A DNA stretch of 64,000 nucleotides from Streptomyces sp. NRRL WC-3605 (lineage in GTDB: Bacteria > Actinomycetota > Actinomycetes > Streptomycetales > Streptomycetaceae): assembly GCF_001509795.1 (NCBI RefSeq), contig NZ_LLZN01000035.1, forward strand, positions 68,466 through 132,465, in the 5' to 3' direction. The notes beneath the pieces were generated by a model, which ran no database searches, was not told the DNA's origin, and saw only the letters and a program-made list of their open reading frames with translations. The position numbers and the translations under genes are program-made. Within the stretch, counting starts at the first letter, position 1. Each line of letters opens with the position of its first letter. This document shows positions 39,665-48,434 of this stretch, piece by piece.

Positions 39665-41253
39665 CGCAGGATCACCGGGCCCTGGCGTTGCTGCTGTTCA
39701 GCGCGTTCGTCGCCGTCACACTGGCGATCACGACCTGGGCGGGCCGCAACCGCCGCGGTTCGGCCGAGGAGTTCTACGCCGGCGGCCGGCTCTTCTCGCC
39801 GATGGAGAATGGTTTTGCCATCGCGGGCGACTACATGTCCGCCGCCTCCTTCCTCGGCATCTCCGGGCTCATCGCCCTGTACGGCTACGACGGAATGCTG
39901 TACTCGGTGGGATTCCTCGTGGCCTGGCTGGTCGTCCTCTTCCTGGTCGCGGAACTCGTGCGCAACTGCGGGCGCTTCACCCTCGCCGACGTCGTCGCGG
40001 CACGGATGAGGGAACGCCCCGTCCGCATCGCCGTGGGAACGTCCTCCGTCACCGTGTCCGTCCTGTACCTGGTGGCGCAGATGGTGGGCGCGGGCACGCT
40101 CGTCGCGCTGCTGCTCGGGGGCGACGGCGGGGCGGCGCAGGCCTGGACCGTCATCGGCGTCGGCGCGCTCATGGTGATCTACGTGTCCTTCGGAGGGATG
40201 CGGGCCACCACCTGGATCCAGATCGTCAAGTCGGTCCTGCTGCTCGGCGGCACCATCGCGCTGAAGGTGCTCGTCCTGCTCCGCTTCCACGGCGACATCG
40301 ACCGGCTGCTGCTCAGCGCCGCCGGACACAGCGGCCACGGACAGGCGTTCCTGGCGCCAGGCCTCCGGTACGGCGGGGACTGGACGTCCCGGTTCGACTT
40401 CATCAGCCTCGGCCTCGCCCTGGTCCTCGGCACCGCCGGGCTGCCGCACATCCTGTCCCGCTTCTACACCGTGCCCACCGCGCGCGCCGCGCGCCGCTCG
40501 GTGGTCTGGGCGATCGGCCTCATCGGCGGCTTCTACCTGATGACCATCGTCCTCGGCTTCGGCGCGGCCGCGATCGTGGGGACCGCGGAGGTGCGCGCCT
40601 CGAACGCCGCCGGCAACACGGCCGTACCGCTGCTCGCCCTCGACCTCGGCGGCGGCGCCGACTCGACAGGGGGTGCCGTGCTGTTCGCCGTCGTGGCGGC
40701 CGTCGCCTTCGCCACGATCCTGGCCGTCGTCGCCGGCATCACCCTCGCCTCCTCGGCCTCGGTCGCCCACGACCTGTACGCGTCCCTGCGACGCCGGCGC
40801 GGCAAGGCCCGCAGCGAGGTCACCGTGGCCCGCCTCGCCGCCGTCGGCATCGGTGTCGTCGCGATCGGCCTCGGGCTGCTGGCACGCGATCTGAACGTCG
40901 CCTTCCTCGTGGGCCTCGCCTTCGCCGTCGCCGCCTCCGCGAACCTGCCCGTGCTCCTGTACTCGCTGTTCTGGCGCGACTTCACCACCCGGGGCGCCGT
41001 CTGGTCCGTGTACGGCGGCCTGGTCCCCGCCATGGTGCTCGTCGCCCTGTCACCCGTGGTGTCGGGCGGCCCGCAGTCGCTGTTCCCCGGCGTCGACTTC
41101 CAGTACTTCCCGCTGGACAACCCCGGCATCGTCTCGATCCCGCTGGGCTTCGTCGCCGGCTGGCTGGGCACGGTCACCTCGCCCGAGGCCCCCGACGAGG
41201 CCAAGCACGCCGAGACGGAGGTCCGCTCGCTGACCGGGGCGGGCGCGGTCTAG
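39661..41253 (+). CDS. Sodium:solute symporter (cation/acetate-type, SSS family)
   Basis: A 530-aa inner-membrane transporter of the SSS family with about 13 hydrophobic segments. Family signatures are EFYAGGRLFSPMENGFAIAG, DYMSAASFLGISGLIALYGY near residue 60, and LGTAGLPHILSRFYTVPTAR. These resemble ActP-like acetate/monocarboxylate transporters. It is translationally coupled to the DUF485 gene. The convergent downstream genes encode a CitA/DcuS-type two-component system, which may control it; the substrate could then be a carboxylate, but no sequence proof is available. Confidence 0.92.
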   Translation: MTQDHRALALLLFSAFVAVTLAITTWAGRNRRGSAEEFYAGGRLFSPMENGFAIAGDYMSAASFLGISGLIALYGYDGMLYSVGFLVAWLVVLFLVAELVRNCGRFTLADVVAARMRERPVRIAVGTSSVTVSVLYLVAQMVGAGTLVALLLGGDGGAAQAWTVIGVGALMVIYVSFGGMRATTWIQIVKSVLLLGGTIALKVLVLLRFHGDIDRLLLSAAGHSGHGQAFLAPGLRYGGDWTSRFDFISLGLALVLGTAGLPHILSRFYTVPTARAARRSVVWAIGLIGGFYLMTIVLGFGAAAIVGTAEVRASNAAGNTAVPLLALDLGGGADSTGGAVLFAVVAAVAFATILAVVAGITLASSASVAHDLYASLRRRRGKARSEVTVARLAAVGIGVVAIGLGLLARDLNVAFLVGLAFAVAASANLPVLLYSLFWRDFTTRGAVWSVYGGLVPAMVLVALSPVVSGGPQSLFPGVDFQYFPLDNPGIVSIPLGFVAGWLGTVTSPEAPDEAKHAETEVRSLTGAGAV

Positions 41254-41307
41254 GGGGTGCAGGGGGTGCCGTGAGAGTTCGGGGGCGTTCCGTCCGTATG
41301 AGAGGGC

Positions 41308-41344
41308 GGCACGGCTCCTTCCCCCGCCCCCACGGGGCCGTGCC
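41308..41344. terminator. Terminator between the symporter and response-regulator genes
   Basis: GGCACGGC (41308-41315) and GCCGTGCC (41337-41344), in the convergent gap, directly before the response-regulator stop codon. Confidence 0.65.
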
Positions 41345-42025
41345 TCAGGCGCGGGTCGCCCACACATACCGGTGCTCAGGGCGGCCCGCGTCCCCGTACT
41401 TCAGGGTCAGGCGGGCCCGCCCGGTGCGCTCCAGGAGCTTGAGATAGCGCTGGGCGGTCTGCCGGCTCACCCCGGTCCGTTCGGCGATCTCCTGGGCCGA
41501 CAGCGGCCCCGAGGCGTTCATCAGGGCCCGGCGCACCGACTCGGCGGTGGTGGGGGAGTGCCCCTTGGGCAGGTTCGGCTCCGAGGGTGCCGACAGGGCG
41601 CCGAAGATGCGGTCCACCTCGGCCTGCTCCGCCTCACCGCCGCCGTCGAGGGTGCGGCGCAGCTCCGCGTACGCCTCCAGCTTCACGCGCAGCCCCGCGA
41701 AGGCGAACGGCTTCACCAGGTACTGGAGCGCCCCGAGCCGCATCGCCGCCTGCACGGTCGTCACGTCCCGCGCCGCCGTCACCATGATCACGTCGGTCTG
41801 GTGGCCGCGCCGGCGCATCTCCCGGACCACCGCCAGGCCCGTGTCGTCCGGCAGGTAGTGATCCATGAGGACCAGGTCGAGGTGCGGCAGTTCCGTCACC
41901 TGCCGCAGCGCATCGGTAGCCGTGTGCGCCTCGCCGGCCACATGGAAGCCCGGCACCTTCTCGACGTAGGCGGCGTTGACGCGCGCCACTCGCGTGTCGT
42001 CGTCCACGACCAGGACCTCGATCAT
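41345..42025 (-). CDS. Response regulator, CitB/DcuR type
   Basis: A 226-aa two-component regulator. The receiver domain (1-120) has the acidic pocket VVDDD (8-10), phosphoacceptor Asp55 (LVLMDHYLPD) and Lys in LVKPF. The C-terminal HTH (SAQEIAERTGVSRQTAQRYL) is the CitB/DcuR-type winged helix. It is transcribed with the histidine kinase gene, whose stop overlaps this start (ATGA). CitAB/DcuSR systems sense carboxylates and control their transporters, so the adjacent DUF485/SSS genes, convergent with it, are natural target candidates. Confidence 0.93.
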   Translation of the reverse strand: MIEVLVVDDDTRVARVNAAYVEKVPGFHVAGEAHTATDALRQVTELPHLDLVLMDHYLPDDTGLAVVREMRRRGHQTDVIMVTAARDVTTVQAAMRLGALQYLVKPFAFAGLRVKLEAYAELRRTLDGGGEAEQAEVDRIFGALSAPSEPNLPKGHSPTTAESVRRALMNASGPLSAQEIAERTGVSRQTAQRYLKLLERTGRARLTLKYGDAGRPEHRYVWATRA

Positions 42026-43692
42026 CGCGACTCCTCCTCGGCGCCGATGCGCACGTCACCCTGTGCAGTGAGGGCGGGTTCCGGCCCGGCGAGCGCCTCG
42101 GGCAGGACGACCGTGAACTCGGCGCCGCCCCCGGCGGCCTCGCCCACCCGGGCCGTCCCGCCCTGCCGTTCGGCCAGGCGCCGCACCAGCGACAGCCCGA
42201 TCCCGCGCTCACGATGAGCCGGGCGCTGCTTGGTCGACCACCCCTCGGTGAAGATCAACTCACGCTGTTCCACCGGGATTCCCGGCCCGGTGTCGCGAAC
42301 CGTCAGGGTCGCCGCCCGCCCCTCGGCGCGCAGTTCGACCTCCACGCGCGCGTGCGCGGTCCCGGCGACGGCGTCCAGGGCGTTGTCCACGAGGTTCCCC
42401 ACGACGGTCACCAGCCCCTGGGGATCGACCAGCCGGTCAGGGAGCCCTGTGCGCTCCGACAGGCGCAGCGCGACGCCGCGTTCGGCCGCCACGGTCGCCT
42501 TGCCGACCAGCAGGGCCGCCAGCAGCGGATCCTGGATCTTCCCGGCGACCTCCTCGGCGGTCGCCCGGTGATCACCGACGACCTCGCCGACGAACTCCAC
42601 GGCGTCGTCGTACATCTCCAGCTCCAGGAGCCCGAGGAGCGTGTGCATGCGGTTGGCGTGCTCGTGGTCCTGGGCGCGCAGCGCGTCGATCAGGCCGCGG
42701 GTCGAGTCGAGCTCCCGTCCGAGCTGCTCCAGCTCGGTGCGGTCGCGCAGGGTGGCGACGGCACCGCCGTCGTCCGTGGGCATGCGGTTGGCGACGAGGA
42801 CGCGCTGTCCGCGCACGGTGAGCAGGTCGGTGCCGGTGACCCGCCCGGCCAGCACGTCGGCGGTACGGCCCGCGCCGAGCGCCTCGTCGAGGGAGTGGCC
42901 GACGGCCTCGTCCCCGAGGCCGAGCAGCCGCCGCGCCTCGTCGTTGAGGAGGCGGATACGCCCCGTGCGGTCCAGCGCGACGACGCCCTCCCGGATGCCG
43001 TGCAGTATCGCCTCGCGCTCTGCCAGCAGCGCCGAGATGTCGGAGAAAGCCAGGTCACGGGTCTGCCGCTGGAGCCGCCGGGAGATCAGCCAGGCCGCCA
43101 GCGCCCCCACCGCCAGGGCACCGCCCGCGTACGCGAACAGCCCCGGGATGGCGTGCAGCAGCCTGGCCCGCACATTGTCGTAGGGGATGCCCACCGAGAC
43201 CGCGCCGACGATGCGGCCGTCGCTGTCGCGCAACGGCACCTTCCCGCGTGCGGTGCGCCCCAGCGTGCCGTCGTCGATCTGCATGACCTCGTGGCCCGCC
43301 AGCGCCCGGCCCGGGTCGGTCGAGACGAGCCGCCCGATCTCGCGCGCGGTCGGATGCGACCAGCGCACACCCCGCCGGTCCATCACGACGACGTACTCGG
43401 CCTGTGTCGCCGCGCGGATCCGCTCCGCCTCCCGCTGCACCGGGCCGCCGGCCGTCGCCGGAGTCCGGACCAGGTCCTCGGCGATCTGCGGCTGGGCGGC
43501 CGTGGTCTGGGCGATGGACAGCGCACGGCGCATGGCCTGGTCGTCCAGCTGGTCGCTGAGCGGCGCCAGGAACAGCCCGGTCGCCAGCACCGCCACGCCC
43601 GCCGCGATCGCCACCTGCATCAGCAGCACCTGCGCGAACATGCGCCGGGGCAGACCCAGACGCAGGCGACGGGTGGTGGAGGTGGGGCTCAT
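42022..43692 (-). CDS. Sensor histidine kinase, CitA/DcuS type
   Basis: A 556-aa membrane sensor kinase. TM1 at about 24-46, an extracytoplasmic PAS-like (CitA/DcuS) sensor at 50-190, TM2 at 191-213, a cytoplasmic PAS domain at 225-325, the dimerisation H-box with DHEHANRMHTLLGLLELEMY (phospho-His in DHEHAN), and an ATPase domain with NLVDNALDA (N box) and DTGPGIP (G box). This order is that of carboxylate sensors. The ATG at 43692 begins MSPTSTTRRLRLGL, the start of the family-like part. Its gene overlaps the regulator gene. The ligand is not readable. Confidence 0.92.
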   Translation of the reverse strand: MSPTSTTRRLRLGLPRRMFAQVLLMQVAIAAGVAVLATGLFLAPLSDQLDDQAMRRALSIAQTTAAQPQIAEDLVRTPATAGGPVQREAERIRAATQAEYVVVMDRRGVRWSHPTAREIGRLVSTDPGRALAGHEVMQIDDGTLGRTARGKVPLRDSDGRIVGAVSVGIPYDNVRARLLHAIPGLFAYAGGALAVGALAAWLISRRLQRQTRDLAFSDISALLAEREAILHGIREGVVALDRTGRIRLLNDEARRLLGLGDEAVGHSLDEALGAGRTADVLAGRVTGTDLLTVRGQRVLVANRMPTDDGGAVATLRDRTELEQLGRELDSTRGLIDALRAQDHEHANRMHTLLGLLELEMYDDAVEFVGEVVGDHRATAEEVAGKIQDPLLAALLVGKATVAAERGVALRLSERTGLPDRLVDPQGLVTVVGNLVDNALDAVAGTAHARVEVELRAEGRAATLTVRDTGPGIPVEQRELIFTEGWSTKQRPAHRERGIGLSLVRRLAERQGGTARVGEAAGGGAEFTVVLPEALAGPEPALTAQGDVRIGAEEESR

Positions 43693-43766
43693 GCCCCTGA
43701 CCGTACGCGGGGGTGCGGCGCGGGCCGTAGGGGGATGTGGCGGGGATCTCGTGCAGGGTGCCGGGG

Positions 43767-44711
43767 TCAGCTCGCGAGGGCCGTGGCCGCCTTGAGCTCC
43801 CGCACGGCGAGGACGTCCATGCGCGCGGGCGAGCCCAGCACCGAGGTGCCGCACTTCTCGGGGCGCGGCGGCTGCGCGGCACCCTGGGCCACGTCGACCC
43901 GCCAGCGCCGCCCGTCCACATGGGCCACGGTCACCGCCCAGCGCGGAACGGCACCCTCCGTCCGTACGACGCTCAGCGCCTCGGCGGCGGTCTCACCGGT
44001 CGTCCTGCGCACCGCGAGCTCGGCGGCCTGGCCGGGCCGCTCCCAGGCCGAGTTGCCCCGGCAGCCGTCGCCGACGATCCGGCCCTCCCGGACCCCGTCC
44101 AGGACCCGGCGCACGACGTCCGCCTCCGCCCGCCCGTAGGCGTAGCCGTACGGCAGCACGAGCAGCGTCGGCGAGAAGCGGTGGCCGCCCAGGTGCGTGA
44201 CCTCCCAGACGCCGTCCACCCCGGAGGCGGCCAGTTCGGCGGCGAGCGGCCGGCCCAGCAGAGCGCAGCAGCGGTCGCGCTTGCCGTTGGTGCACACCAG
44301 CGCCAGCGGTTGCCCGGAGTGGGCCCGGCCGTCGAGCGCGGTGTCGAAGGTGCGGTGGTCACCCCGGCCGAGGGCCGCGAGATCCACGTCGAGCAGCTGG
44401 CGCGGGTCGCGGACGGTGGCGGTGCGCAGCCATACGCCACCGGGCACGGTGTGGGCGGCGTAGACCCGGCGTTCGGAGGGGAGCCCGATGTCGGCGTGCC
44501 GGCCGGGCCGGCGGATCAGCGCGACGCGTACACCCGTGCCCTGCGCGGCGGCCTCCAGCGCGCGGCCCAGCGCGGGATCCAGGTGGCTCTGGGTGAGTGC
44601 CTTGGCACCCCACGGGCCGGGCTGCTCGAGCAGCAGCCAGGTCGTCGCGGTCGCCGCGGTCCCCGCGACGGGCTCGTCGAGGTCCTGCGAGACGGTCGTG
44701 CACGTACTCAC
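43767..44711 (-). CDS. Sucrase/ferredoxin-like (thioredoxin-fold [2Fe-2S]) protein under iron control
   Basis: A 314-aa member of the sucrase/ferredoxin-like family. The C-terminal ferredoxin-like part contains CTNGKRDRCCALLGR, the cysteine cluster, and VTHLGGHRFSPTLLVLPYG with two histidines, the usual ligand set. The GTG at 44711 starts VSTCTTVSQDLDEP. An iron box sits immediately upstream (44712-44730), so expression should rise under iron starvation through DmdR1/IdeR. The family is associated with siderophore and iron metabolism; the precise electron-transfer role is not known. Confidence 0.87.
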   Translation of the reverse strand: MSTCTTVSQDLDEPVAGTAATATTWLLLEQPGPWGAKALTQSHLDPALGRALEAAAQGTGVRVALIRRPGRHADIGLPSERRVYAAHTVPGGVWLRTATVRDPRQLLDVDLAALGRGDHRTFDTALDGRAHSGQPLALVCTNGKRDRCCALLGRPLAAELAASGVDGVWEVTHLGGHRFSPTLLVLPYGYAYGRAEADVVRRVLDGVREGRIVGDGCRGNSAWERPGQAAELAVRRTTGETAAEALSVVRTEGAVPRWAVTVAHVDGRRWRVDVAQGAAQPPRPEKCGTSVLGSPARMDVLAVRELKAATALAS

Positions 44712-44730
44712 AGAGGTGAGCCTAACCTGG
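44712..44730 (-). promoter_or_regulatory. Iron box (DmdR1/IdeR operator)
   Basis: Read on the minus strand, AGGTTAGGCTCACCT (44714-44728) is a near-palindrome that matches the iron box TTAGGTTAGGCTCACCTAA. It lies directly before the start codon of the sucrase/ferredoxin-like gene. Confidence 0.85.
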
Positions 44731-44787
44731 GTCGGCCCGGGCGGCTCTCCCAGGCCCCTACGACACGGCGGCCCCCCTGGACCCCGC

Positions 44788-46038
44788 CTACCCGGGCAGC
44801 GGTTGCGGCGGCTTGGGACCGGTGTACTGCCCCGTCGGCCGCATTCGGAGCGGGCGTTCGCCGTACTCCTCCAGGGCGTGGGCGATCCAGCCCGCCGTCC
44901 GGCCCACCGCGAAGATCGTCTCGCCCGCCGTCGAGGGCATCGCGTAGGACGCCGTGAACACCGCGAGCGCCAGATCGACGTTGGCGTGCAGAGAGGTGTG
45001 GCGGGCGGCCGTCGCGACGATGTCGTGGGCGGCGGCGAGGGCGGGTCCGCAGCGCGGCAGGCCCGCGAGCAGCGTGAACAGCAGACGCGCGCGGGGGTCC
45101 TCGCCGGGGTAGAGCCGGTGCCCGAGTCCCGGGATGCGCCGGCCGGCCCGGAGTTCCTCCGCGATGACGGGTCCTGCGTCACCGCGGTCGAGCACCTCCA
45201 CGAGGAGGCGGTGGGCGAGGCCGCTGGCCGCGCCGTGCAGCGGGCCCTCGAGCACGCCGAGACCCGCGGAGACGGCCGCGTAGGCGTGCGCGCGGGCCGA
45301 CGCGGCGACCCGCACGGCGAGGGTCGAGGCGGCCAGGTCGTGATCGACGAGCAGGGCGAGTGCCGTGTCCAGCACACGCAGCGTGGCCTCGTCGGCGGGG
45401 CGCCCGCTGAGCCTGCCCCACAGGCGGCGGGCCAGCGGGCCCTCGTCGCGGTCGGCCGGGTCCGCCGGGCCGAGGGCCGCGACGAGCGTCGGGATCAGGG
45501 TGCGCGCGGTGGCGAGCACGGCCTCCTCGGACAGATCGAAGCGCAGCGGATCGGCGGCCGCGGCGGCGACCGCGGCGACCCGCAGGCGGTCGACGGGGCC
45601 GGCATGTTCGGGAAGGGCTGCGGCGGCGCGGCGAGCGGCGGCGACGGAGGCCGCGGGCGCGGTGAAGGTCACGCCGGGGCGCAGCCGGCCCGTCCACAGC
45701 CACTCGGCGACCTCCTCGTAGGAGTGCCGTGCCGCCAGCTCGGTCGCGTCCACGCCGCGGAAGTAGTAGCGGTCGGAGTCGATGAAAGTGAGGGACGTCC
45801 GCACCGACAGGTCGGCGCCGGAACCCGAACCGGCCGTGCTCTCCCGTCTGTTGCGCCGGGCGAGCGTCTCGACCTCCTTCGCGTCGAAGGTGCTGCCCCG
45901 TCCGCCGGGCAGGCGGCGGCTGCTGAGGTGACCGCGGCTGACGTACGCGTACACGGTCTCGGGCTTCACGCCGAGCAGTTCGGCGGCCTCCCGGGTGGAC
46001 AGGCGCCGCCCTTCCGGGCCGGGTTCTTGATCGCGCAT
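44788..46038 (-). CDS. Citrate synthase-family protein with N-terminal helix-turn-helix
   Basis: A 416-aa protein: an N-terminal MerR/excisionase-type HTH (residues about 13-62; STREAAELLGVKPETVYAYV) joined to a citrate synthase domain. Catalytic candidates are kept: His in EGPLHGAAS, His in GLGHRLYPGEDPR and Asp in ANVDLALAV. It could be both enzyme and regulator. It is divergent from a second citrate synthase gene, with four TTGAC/GTCAA motifs between them (46079-46126), so it may regulate that promoter. The start at 46038 has weak ribosome-binding context. The pair is conserved in Streptomyces. Confidence 0.88.
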   Translation of the reverse strand: MRDQEPGPEGRRLSTREAAELLGVKPETVYAYVSRGHLSSRRLPGGRGSTFDAKEVETLARRNRRESTAGSGSGADLSVRTSLTFIDSDRYYFRGVDATELAARHSYEEVAEWLWTGRLRPGVTFTAPAASVAAARRAAAALPEHAGPVDRLRVAAVAAAAADPLRFDLSEEAVLATARTLIPTLVAALGPADPADRDEGPLARRLWGRLSGRPADEATLRVLDTALALLVDHDLAASTLAVRVAASARAHAYAAVSAGLGVLEGPLHGAASGLAHRLLVEVLDRGDAGPVIAEELRAGRRIPGLGHRLYPGEDPRARLLFTLLAGLPRCGPALAAAHDIVATAARHTSLHANVDLALAVFTASYAMPSTAGETIFAVGRTAGWIAHALEEYGERPLRMRPTGQYTGPKPPQPLPG

Positions 46039-46078
46039 GAGGTCACCGTATCCAGACGGCTGTACATGGATCTCTGCA

Positions 46079-46126
46079 TTGACTCAATCAATATTGACAG
46101 GCAAACAGTCAAGCATGGACAGTCAA
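46079..46126. promoter_or_regulatory. Four-site operator between the two citrate synthase genes
   Basis: TTGAC at 46079 and 46094, GTCAA at 46108 and 46122: two direct copies, then two inverted copies, evenly spaced by 14-15 bp. The region is AT-rich relative to its surroundings. It probably binds the HTH-citrate synthase or another regulator. Confidence 0.65.
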
Positions 46127-46147
46127 ATCAAGTCCAGGGAGGCATCC

Positions 46148-47323
46148 ATGTCCGTCAACAAGTCAGCAGCCACACTCGTCGACGTCCCGCGCGGGCTCGC
46201 GGGAGTCGTCGTGACCGACACCGAGGTCGGCGACGTCCGGGGGCGCGAGGGCTTCTACCACTACCGCCAGTACTCCGCTGTCGAGCTGGCGCGGACCCGT
46301 CCGTTCGAGGACGTGTGGCACCTCCTCGTCCACGGCGAGCTGCCGGACGCCGAGCGGGCCGCCGCCTTCCGCGCCGAGACCGTCGCACTGAGGCGGCTCC
46401 CGGACGAGGTGCGGGTGGTCCTGCCGGCGCTCGCCGCGGGCAGCGGGGGCTCCGGCCCGCTGGCCGGACTGCGCACCGCGTTGTCCCTGCTGGGCGCGTC
46501 GAAGGGCTTCAAGCCCGTGTACGACCTCGACACCGGGCAGCGCCGCCGGGACACGCTGGCCGCCGCGGCGGCCGTACCCACGCTGCTGGCCGCGCTGCAC
46601 CGGCTCGGGAACGGACTCGACCCCGTGGAGCCGCGTGACGACCTGTCCTACGCGGCGAACTACCTGTACATGGTGACGGGGGAGGAGCCCGGGCCGGAGC
46701 GGGCACGGGCCGTCGAGCAATACTTGATCTCGACCATTGACCATGGATTCAATGCGTCAACCTTCACGGCACGGGTCATCGCCTCCACGGGGGCGGATGT
46801 CGCGGCCTGCCTGGTGGGGGCCGTGGGCGCGCTGTCCGGGCCGCTGCACGGGGGTGCTCCCAGCCGGGCGCTGGACACGCTGGACACGCTGGACGCGATC
46901 GGGACGCCGGACCGCATCGACGCGTGGATCCGTGAACGCGTCCTCGCCGGTGACCGCATCATGGGCTTCGGGCACCCGGTCTACCGCACGGAGGATCCCC
47001 GCTCACGGATGCTCCGGGAGATCGCCCGGTCCTTCGGCGGCCCGCGCGTCGACTTCGCCGTGGAGGTCGAACGGCGCGTGGAGGCGATCCTGGCCGAACT
47101 GAAGCCGGGCCGCGAACTGCACACGAACGTCGAGTTCTACGCGGGTGTGGTCATGGAACTGTGCGGCCTGCCCCGCGAGATGTTCACCCCGACGTTCGCG
47201 GCGGCCCGCGTCGTCGGCTGGAGCGCCAACCTGCTGGAACAGGCGGAGGACTCGAAGATCATCCGCCCGGCGGCGCGGTACGTGGGTCCGGGGGCACCGG
47301 TGGCGGTGCCGGAGGCGGCCTGA
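46148..47323 (+). CDS. Citrate synthase / 2-methylcitrate synthase family protein
   Basis: A 391-aa citrate synthase-fold enzyme that would join acetyl-CoA or propionyl-CoA with oxaloacetate. Signatures are YRQYSAVELA, NASTFTARVIASTGAD, the catalytic-His region LSGPLHGGAP and IMGFGHPVYRTEDPRSRMLR. At the position usually held by the catalytic Asp the sequence reads NVEFYAG, with Glu. The ATG at 46148 follows AGGGAGG; the frame is open further upstream through the operator. It is divergent from the HTH-citrate synthase gene. I cannot tell citrate from methylcitrate specificity. Confidence 0.88.
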   Translation: MSVNKSAATLVDVPRGLAGVVVTDTEVGDVRGREGFYHYRQYSAVELARTRPFEDVWHLLVHGELPDAERAAAFRAETVALRRLPDEVRVVLPALAAGSGGSGPLAGLRTALSLLGASKGFKPVYDLDTGQRRRDTLAAAAAVPTLLAALHRLGNGLDPVEPRDDLSYAANYLYMVTGEEPGPERARAVEQYLISTIDHGFNASTFTARVIASTGADVAACLVGAVGALSGPLHGGAPSRALDTLDTLDAIGTPDRIDAWIRERVLAGDRIMGFGHPVYRTEDPRSRMLREIARSFGGPRVDFAVEVERRVEAILAELKPGRELHTNVEFYAGVVMELCGLPREMFTPTFAAARVVGWSANLLEQAEDSKIIRPAARYVGPGAPVAVPEAA

Positions 47324-47513
47324 GCCGCAAGGCCGAGAGGCGGTCCTGACATACGTGTGGCCTGGCGCCGTTCTGGCTCCAGGCCTCATCGGGAGTAGAT
47401 CGAGCAGTCACGAGGTGACGGTCTGCTCGCGAGTCGGAATACCCGGTTCGCTCAGTGGTGGCGCGAGGTCGGGCGTCACTTCAGACGACGATAGGGGTGC
47501 GTGCTCGTCCGGG

Positions 47514-47765
47514 TCAGGCGTCGGGAATATCGGCCTTGGCACGGATCAACGTCTCTCTGCTCACGACCACGATGCGTTCGTAGTCGGCGCGCGACGCGTC
47601 GGCGGGGAGTTCTCGCTCAAGCGCCTCGGTTGCCTCGGTGCCGATCACGGCGAAGTTCCCGTCGCTCAGTTCGAACACATCCGGGCAGTTGCCACCCGAG
47701 GCACTGCCTCGGGCACTTGGAGGCACACCAATGCGGCGCTTGATCTTCAAGATACTTCCGATCAC
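47514..47765 (-). CDS. Small hypothetical protein
   Basis: An 83-aa protein with the segments CPDVFELSDGNFAVIGTEAT and RIVVVSRETLIRAKADIPDA; I recall similar small proteins elsewhere in Streptomyces, often near DUF6879/DUF6082-type genes. There are no catalytic residues to point to. Start codon GTG 47765 has a poor ribosome-binding site, so the start is uncertain. It lies 105 bp downstream of the DUF6082 gene on the same strand. Confidence 0.6.
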   Translation of the reverse strand: MIGSILKIKRRIGVPPSARGSASGGNCPDVFELSDGNFAVIGTEATEALERELPADASRADYERIVVVSRETLIRAKADIPDA

Positions 47766-47870
47766 TACGGAGGGTTAGCGGACGGCAGAACGTTACTGGG
47801 ATTCGTGACGTCCGGCTGACAAAGAACCCGAGTCGTAGCGATGTGTCGGACCCCGATGGCAGACGGTACT

Positions 47871-48434
47871 TCAGCCGTCGTCCGTGGGATTCGTCGGTGG
47901 GTTGCCGACCACCCACCACTCATCCGTGTCGGCCTCGTCGAGGTCCTTGACCAATTGGTCGACGATTCGGCCCAGCTGGGCCTCGTCGGACGAGTCGGCG
48001 AGGGTCGCGCGCAGCGCCTTGGAGGCCTCCCAGTACTCGCGCATCAGGGGGTTGTGCATGAGTTCGCGTGCGTGCCCGTGGAACTCCTCCAGGTCGATGA
48101 GTTCCGCTCGGTAGAGGTGGTAGAGGTTGACGTACCAGGCGTTGGCATAGAAGTACTGGCGGCGCTTCGCCACCGGAGTACCCGGAGCGTAGGTGTCGAT
48201 CACAGCGGCAAGCGCCGGATCGTCGATCGCCCGGGACAGCAGTTCCCAGTGCATGCGCTGCTGATGGGCCAGGGCTCTGCGCCGGGAGGTCAGTTCCTCC
48301 AGTTCCAGGCGCCTCAACTGCACCTTCTCCGCTTCCTGGCTGCGGCGCGCGGCCAGAGTCATTCCCGCAGTTGCGAGTACGAGACCGGCCGCGACGGAGC
48401 CCAACCTCCTCGCGGCACTCTTTTTTGTGGCCAT
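47871..48434 (-). CDS. DUF6082 family membrane-anchored protein
   Basis: A 187-aa protein with one N-terminal membrane segment (about residues 10-28; LGSVAAGLVLATAGMTLAAR) and a helical cytoplasmic or extracytoplasmic part with RRQYFYANAWYVNLYHLYRA and LMREYWEASKALRATLADSS. This is the DUF6082 pattern, as I recall it, seen in Streptomyces regulatory or conservon-like neighbourhoods. The start at 48434 (MATKKSAARRL) was chosen because the upstream part of the frame is low-complexity; a GTG two codons earlier is possible. Function unknown. Confidence 0.75.
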   Translation of the reverse strand: MATKKSAARRLGSVAAGLVLATAGMTLAARRSQEAEKVQLRRLELEELTSRRRALAHQQRMHWELLSRAIDDPALAAVIDTYAPGTPVAKRRQYFYANAWYVNLYHLYRAELIDLEEFHGHARELMHNPLMREYWEASKALRATLADSSDEAQLGRIVDQLVKDLDEADTDEWWVVGNPPTNPTDDG

